NCBI GenBank assembly: GCA_021432635.1
Contig: MU270017.1
Span: forward strand, 1,304,566 to 1,368,565
Length of the DNA: 64,000 nucleotides
Direction: 5' to 3'
Source of the DNA: Thozetella sp. PMI_491
Taxonomy: Eukaryota; Ascomycota; Sordariomycetes; Chaetosphaeriales; Chaetosphaeriaceae
In this document: positions 58,962 to 64,000 of the stretch, one piece after another
Position numbering within the stretch: the stretch's first letter is position 1
Layout: every line of letters begins with the position of its first letter
The notes under the pieces: model-generated
Seen by the model: only the letters and a program-made list of their open reading frames with translations
Database searches by the model: none
What the model was told of the DNA's origin: nothing
Position numbers and translations under genes: made by a program

Positions 58962-59495
58962 CCTGGACCTGGGTTGGGACGGCTGCACTCTGTGTTCAGT
59001 CGCCTTGCTGAGCTACAAGAAGTGAGCTTCGAGTGTAAGATGAGAACGCGAGGAGGTTGATTGCACGTGGGAGAGTGGCTATCCGCACTGGCGGGGTTAA
59101 AAATTACGACCGTGCTGCGCACGGACCTTTGCGGTACCGTCCGGGGAAAAAGTGGAGGTTATTTATCGTCGCTTCCTCCTTCCCAAAGCCTCTGGCGATC
59201 TAACCTACCTACTCAGCATCGACATGGAAGTCGATATGGAAACGACATCTTGAGAGATTAATCTTTGCTTAATATTTTTTTTTACTCTGGGGCTAACGAA
59301 CGATGGACGTGACCCATTTAGCTCTCAGTCTATGTTGACCGCCTTCCCAGATCCCAAGTTCCTGATTCTAGAGAACCCATATCGCCGGCCAAATATTCAC
59401 ACTCACACTGAGATTACACGATCCTACACAAGAAACTCTCACTCAACTAGCACAACCGCTGGCAAGCTTTTTTGGCTTTCGCGTAGTGTCCTCCT
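58962..59495. other. Intergenic region between FAR1-type gene and MHYT gene
   Basis: Both genes are on the minus strand, so this is the FAR1-type promoter and the MHYT 3' region. No gene recognised. Confidence 0.45.
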
Positions 59496-62397
59496 TTACA
59501 CTCTCTTCTCAAAACAGGTTGTTACTAAGTCGTCCACGAATGTGGCAGGTTCCAGCTCGTCGACTGCCTCGGCATTCGACGAGGCCATACCACCAAGATA
59601 GAGCATTGCTGTCGGGGAGTTGACGCGGCCCATTTCGATCGATGCTGTCGTTGATGGTGATCTCATAGGTGTCATCGAGATCTTCGGGCTTGTGCCCCCT
59701 TTCTCACTGGCTGCCGACCCTGCACTCTTGTGTGCCTTGGAGAGCACTGTGATGGATCTTCCCATGGACTTGGACCGGCTAGGAGCCGGAATACCCGGGC
59801 TTTTCAGCCCCGTCTCGTGCACATTGATGGCAATCTCTTGTGAGACCATGATGCCCCCAAACAGTGACGGCCTCTGCGCCTTGTGCCGCCTGCTCTCTCG
59901 CCGTAGAGGGAGTTCCTCCAGGCTCGGAGACTCCCGACCCGAGTTCGGTGTCGACATTGTCGACGTAAGACCAATCTCGTCATCGGCTGCCAGGTTCAGG
60001 GTTGAACCGCTGTTGAGCGACGACTTTACCGGCCTAGGTGGGAGAGCTGTGAGCAGGGAAGAGATCTCGCGGTGCAGCGCCCGCGAGAAGGGCGCGTGGT
60101 ACGACGAATTCTCGTACGACATCTGCCTGACCTTGAAAAACTGCAAAGGTGTGAACTCGCAGCGCCTGCTCTGGACAGTGGCATTGATGTCTAGCACGAT
60201 CTGAAGGGCGATGAGCTGGCAGGTGTGCGAGTGGGAGTTATCCAGAGGACGGCATGGCATCTCGACCACCTTGGACGAGAGGGTCGCACCATCAAGAGCC
60301 GAATCGTCGAGCTCCTTTTGGAGCGTGGAAATTGCCTGCCGAAGCTGCTCGGCGAAATGCAGTTCCTGCTTGTTCCACTCCGACGTCAGCCCCGTAAATG
60401 CGAGCCGTGTTAGCAGTACCGGGATGGGAAGGCCATCGATGTCGCTCAAAAACTTTATCTGCCAGGGCTCGAGCTGATAGAAGGGCAGGCGGACGGTAGG
60501 TAACATGCTTCGACCACCCCGCCTCGCCAGCACGTCGAAACCATACTTGTCCATCCGGGCGCGTACGGCGAAAAGGCCGACGTGAACTCCTGGCTCGGCG
60601 ATCTGCATCCGTTCAGAGTGTGAGGCCATGTCGCGGAGCTTCTCCTCCAGCCGCCTGGTCTTGATCTGCATCGACGATCGGATAATATCGGCCACCTGGG
60701 TCGTCTTCGCGAAGCGAAACCCGGCCGCCTCGAGTCGTTCGATCTCTTGAGCCGTTTCAACTCGGCGAACCAAGAACATCAACGAGCCTCGACCCCACTC
60801 AGCATAGCGGTGTCCGTGACCCTTCTCGAGGAGATCATCCTCATGAAAGGAGTTGTGGCGTCGTCCGAGTCCAAGCATGCCGTCGAGCGTGCTGGATAGA
60901 CGTGTGGTTGGTCGAGTCTCGGTACCGGTGGCGAAGATTTCGTCCCAGAGCACACCTGCGTTGAGTATACTCTCCGTCATCCGGGCGGCCAACGTCGACG
61001 CGGCGATGCAGAACAACTCGCGGAATATGACATCGTAATTCTCGATGAGCTGGCCATTCTCCTCGATAAGCCTAATGCCCGAGCGGGCCGCACGTCGGTC
61101 TGTGGAGACGTAGTCGAGATGAGTGTTCATCCAACCGAGGAGGGCGGCAATTCCGGACCAATGTCGAGATGCTCGGTACATCCAATGGAAAAGAGGATGC
61201 GCCGCGCTGAATATGTCGTCGTGTGTCTGCAACGCATCGTTAGCAACCTCTTGATGGTACAAGGGATCCTGGGGCGGTGGCCGCGAACATACTCGTTGAG
61301 GGAAGCTATCCGTGATCTTCTCACTCGGCAGTAGGCCGTCCGGGCTAACTAGTATCCTCCCCTGGTTGTCAAATACGGCGGCCGCAAGGACGATCTGCTG
61401 TGCCTTGTTCGCATATACTCGCATCTTCCGCGCCGAGAGGACGGCGGTGGCAATCATGATGAACGATGCGGCAAGTGCCTATCACGACACTGTTAGGCTC
61501 GAGACGGCAGCCAGCTATGGCAAGGTAACTTACCAGGCAGATAACGGCAATCACCGTCGTGTTACGCGAGTTGTCACTCAATCCGCCAGAGGGCGCTTGC
61601 ACCAAGGTATAGCGCGTGCCCAGTGCGGCACACCAGTGCATACCCGAGACGGCCCCCGCGAGCACCACTGTGCAACCGGCCCTTCGGCGCCAAGAATTCG
61701 TCCATGCGGCCTTGAAGATGAAGAACAGAGACAATGCCACCGTGCTCGCGGACACTGCGATCAGGGCGGCCCCAACTACGTTGCCAATGACGTACGAGCA
61801 TTGATAGTTCGATATGGCCCGGTCGCCAAGGTAGTGCATACCGCAGATGGCGCCTCCGGAAAGCGAGCCCGCCATTCCGACACGCCACCATTGGCACTCG
61901 TCCTGCGTGCCGACGGCGACGAAGGCAAGCAGCAACACAAAAATAGGGACGAAAAAGGACGCTATCGTAATGCCGATCGAATAGGATATCTGGAGCTCCG
62001 GCTCGCCGTTACCGAGTGTGATGGCGCGGTTACCAACGAAATGCTGTACATACGGTTAGCTATCTCTGGAGGAAGAAGCTCTTCGTGCGAGACAACATAC
62101 CATGGACCAGATGGCAATGCCACCCATTGATATTGCGGCACCAACGAGCAAGAGGCTGCCATCCCGGGTTAGCTCTTTGTTGAACGCTGTCCTGCTCGAT
62201 GGAGGGCAGCCGACAACAACGCCGACTTACTGATTGTACAACCCCTTTAGAGACGTCCGACGATTGATCAGCTCGAGGGTCGATCCTGCACCAAGCAGGC
62301 TCACTACGTAGCTCAGCGCTACATAGCCCGGGTCGAAGGCGATCAGGACTGTCCGCCCCAGCCACTGGTCTATAAGGCTCGTGTCGGGGGTCGCCAT
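59496..62397 (-). CDS. MHYT-domain multi-spanning membrane signalling protein
   Basis: Exons 62397-62231, 62155-62101, 62043-61534, 61478-61293 and 61226-59496 encode 882 residues. The first about 285 residues hold some seven membrane helices with three diagnostic MHYT repeats: MHFV at 74-77 (formed across a splice junction), MHYL at 143-146 and MHWC at 209-212. In bacteria these Met/His-rich turns are proposed to bind a metal (copper) and sense O2, CO or NO. The remaining about 600 residues are soluble and I recognise no GGDEF, EAL or kinase domain. They contain several helical stretches and a disordered Ser/Thr/Pro-rich end (about 700-850). Fungal MHYT proteins are uncharacterised membrane sensors. 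The junctions all keep the MHYT frame. Strand and start (62397) are clear; the ligand and output are not. Confidence 0.88.
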
Positions 62398-63648
62398 CCT
62401 GTTCTTGTTTCACGCGTCGAAGCTGGTTCAACAAACGTCTCGACTCCTTAACATCGGGATGCAACGGCCTGACTGAAGTCTATGAGAGGATATCCAAATA
62501 CTGGTGAGGCCTCGAGTAGGGACACAACTGACAGGACTGGCATCGATATTGGCACCGGTACTGGGGCTGGGTCAGAGAAGAATGATATTTCTTTCCCCTG
62601 AGATTGGGAGTTTGTCTCTCCGATTGGCACAACCTAGTCTAACCTCGTCTGGGACCCTGCTCACCAGACTAAGGTGCCCAAGGATGACAGCGGATACGCC
62701 TTGAGATTGGCATGATGGCACCATTCAACGGTTATCCATGCTGACTCTCTTTAATTGTGCCCTGGCTAATAACGGAACATCGTGTGGTAGGACAAGGTCG
62801 GTACGGATACCTCACCTCAGAGGCCGGCAAATCTGCCAGCGCGTGGCTGTGGACACTTCCCTTCCCCTGGTCCCACTCTTCCTTCGTGGCCTCGCGACCT
62901 TCTGCTTGCAAGTACTCTAATTTTGCAGCCCAGTACATCCGATTCCTCCCTCTTGCTAGTCCTGAGACGGTTCTCCGCGCCGATCGGCAAGCACTGTGCC
63001 CCTTTACGGCTGATACCTCGTGGCAGCCCTGGTTCCTTGCCACCTCAACACACGAGGAGAAAGGACTCGGATAGGTTCTAATACCACCGAGGCAGGCGGT
63101 ATGCATGGCGATTCATGGCTCGTTAATTAATAGAATCCCAGGCATGGAGGCTCCTCGGTTCCGACCACTCGAGGCCAGGTTCGTGGGGCCTAGCACATAC
63201 GTAGTACCCTCTGGCCACGCTCGGGCACCACCCCCGATACAGCGTCGCCCCAGCCCCGATGCCGTGATGGTAGTATTTGTTCAAACATTGCTAGGATCAG
63301 GGTCCAACGCGTTGGAAGAGGGAGGGGTCACTCCTCACTCCCTCTGCATCGCCTTGGTCGACCTGGATGCCAGGCTGCTACCTACTCCTCCTCGCTAACG
63401 TGGGCTTGCCTCAGGCCCTGACCTGAGCAGCCTGCATGCGTCGGCTTCTTAGGGTACTTAGAACTTAGGGTTCCTAGAAGATCTCCCCTGTTTATCCTCG
63501 TGCTTGGAGGTGGAGGTCTAGAACCGGAGCAGCCCGGCTCGGGACCGGACGAAGGGCGATTTGGCAGGGAGGAAGATCCAACCCAAGGCTAGCAACGTAC
63601 ATTCAACTGCAAGCAGAGAAGCATGTGACGATGCGGGATTCTAGAATT
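62398..63648. other. Intergenic region upstream of the MHYT gene
   Basis: Promoter side of the MHYT gene. The several short frames have no recognisable content. Confidence 0.45.
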
Positions 63649-64000
63649 CTACGTCGCAGCCTTCCTGATGAAGACCACACCGCCATTAGGCGCTTTCCTC
63701 TTACCCCCACCATCCGTCCGACGCGGTGGTGAGGCCATCGCGCGCCATGTGGTTGGCCGAGCTGTGGGCAAGAAGTCGTGTGGTGCTGCTAAAAATGACA
63801 TAATTCCAGTTTGGACCGGCGTGAGGGTGTGCTCGCTGCGCTCTCTCGGTGTTCCTCCCGGCTTGCTTATCTGCTTGGTTGGGAGGCACCTTTTATCGGC
63901 GGGGGGCCATTCAGAAGGCAGGACAGAGCTTCCTCGCAGCGGACCCAAAAGGACGACGCAGGAGCTCTGCCGCTCTCGAGTGACAGGATTGCAGCCCTTA
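63649..64000 (-). CDS. Possible partial coding region running off the right edge
   Basis: A minus-strand frame stays open from the window edge to a TAG at 63649 (about 117 codons). Its content is basic and Pro/Thr-rich, with no domain I know. It may be the last exon of a gene beyond the edge, or a chance frame. The GC-rich composition makes chance open frames common here, so this is weak. Confidence 0.2.
   Translation of the reverse strand, partial: KGCNPVTRERQSSCVVLLGPLRGSSVLPSEWPPADKRCLPTKQISKPGGTPRERSEHTLTPVQTGIMSFLAAPHDFLPTARPTTWRAMASPPRRTDGGGKRKAPNGGVVFIRKAAT

Overview
This window is nuclear DNA from a filamentous ascomycete (Pezizomycotina, probably Sordariomycetes). The evidence is many short introns of about 50-120 bp with GTRNGT-like donors, CTAAC/CTGAC branch points and YAG acceptors. 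It also has intron-bearing tRNA genes and typical fungal genes: ATP19, SHE9/MDM33, a CYP505 P450-reductase fusion, KRE2-type mannosyltransferase, PKC1, an MHYT-domain protein and a PDX1/PDX2 vitamin B6 pair. There are no operons. Genes are monocistronic, on both strands, often in divergent pairs that share a promoter region.

Layout from left to right. 0.7-5 kb: short-chain dehydrogenase, divergent ATP19 and MTP18 (mitochondrial), and an AN1 zinc-finger protein (Cuz1-like). 5-16.7 kb: RAD4/XPC repair factor, an RBR ubiquitin ligase, a short Dcc1-like protein, an unrecognised disordered protein, and a PI31-like proteasome regulator. 17-26 kb: importin Kap114/importin-9, REV7 (HORMA), GDSL esterase IAH1, and a sulfotransferase-fold protein with a C-terminal membrane anchor. 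26.8-33.2 kb: two tandem intron-containing tRNA-Arg(ACG) genes, SHE9/MDM33, and protein kinase C (PKC1). 33.2-36.9 kb is the largest gene-free stretch. 37-48.6 kb: acyl-CoA dehydrogenase and mitochondrial uS12 (divergent), a KRE2/MNT1 mannosyltransferase, PAT1, and RNA polymerase III subunit RPC37. 49.9-53.2 kb: PDX2 and PDX1, head to head. 54-62.4 kb: CYP505, a FAR1-type zinc-finger protein, and an MHYT-domain membrane protein.

Most genes are housekeeping. Themes are mitochondrial function (ATP19, MTP18, SHE9, acyl-CoA dehydrogenase, uS12m), DNA repair and cohesion (RAD4, REV7, Dcc1-like), ubiquitin/proteasome (AN1 protein, RBR ligase, PI31), and cell wall integrity and glycosylation (PKC1, KRE2-type). 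PDX1 and PDX2 encode the two halves of one enzyme.

I see no CRISPR array, transposon, prophage or obvious secondary-metabolite cluster. The most unusual signal is the splicing of the FAR1-type gene at 57833-58961. Its reading frame is restored only by a two-nucleotide exon lying between two introns with excellent consensus signals. Exon coordinates were worked out by hand from splice signals and reading frame. Family assignments rest on recognised motifs, not on searches.
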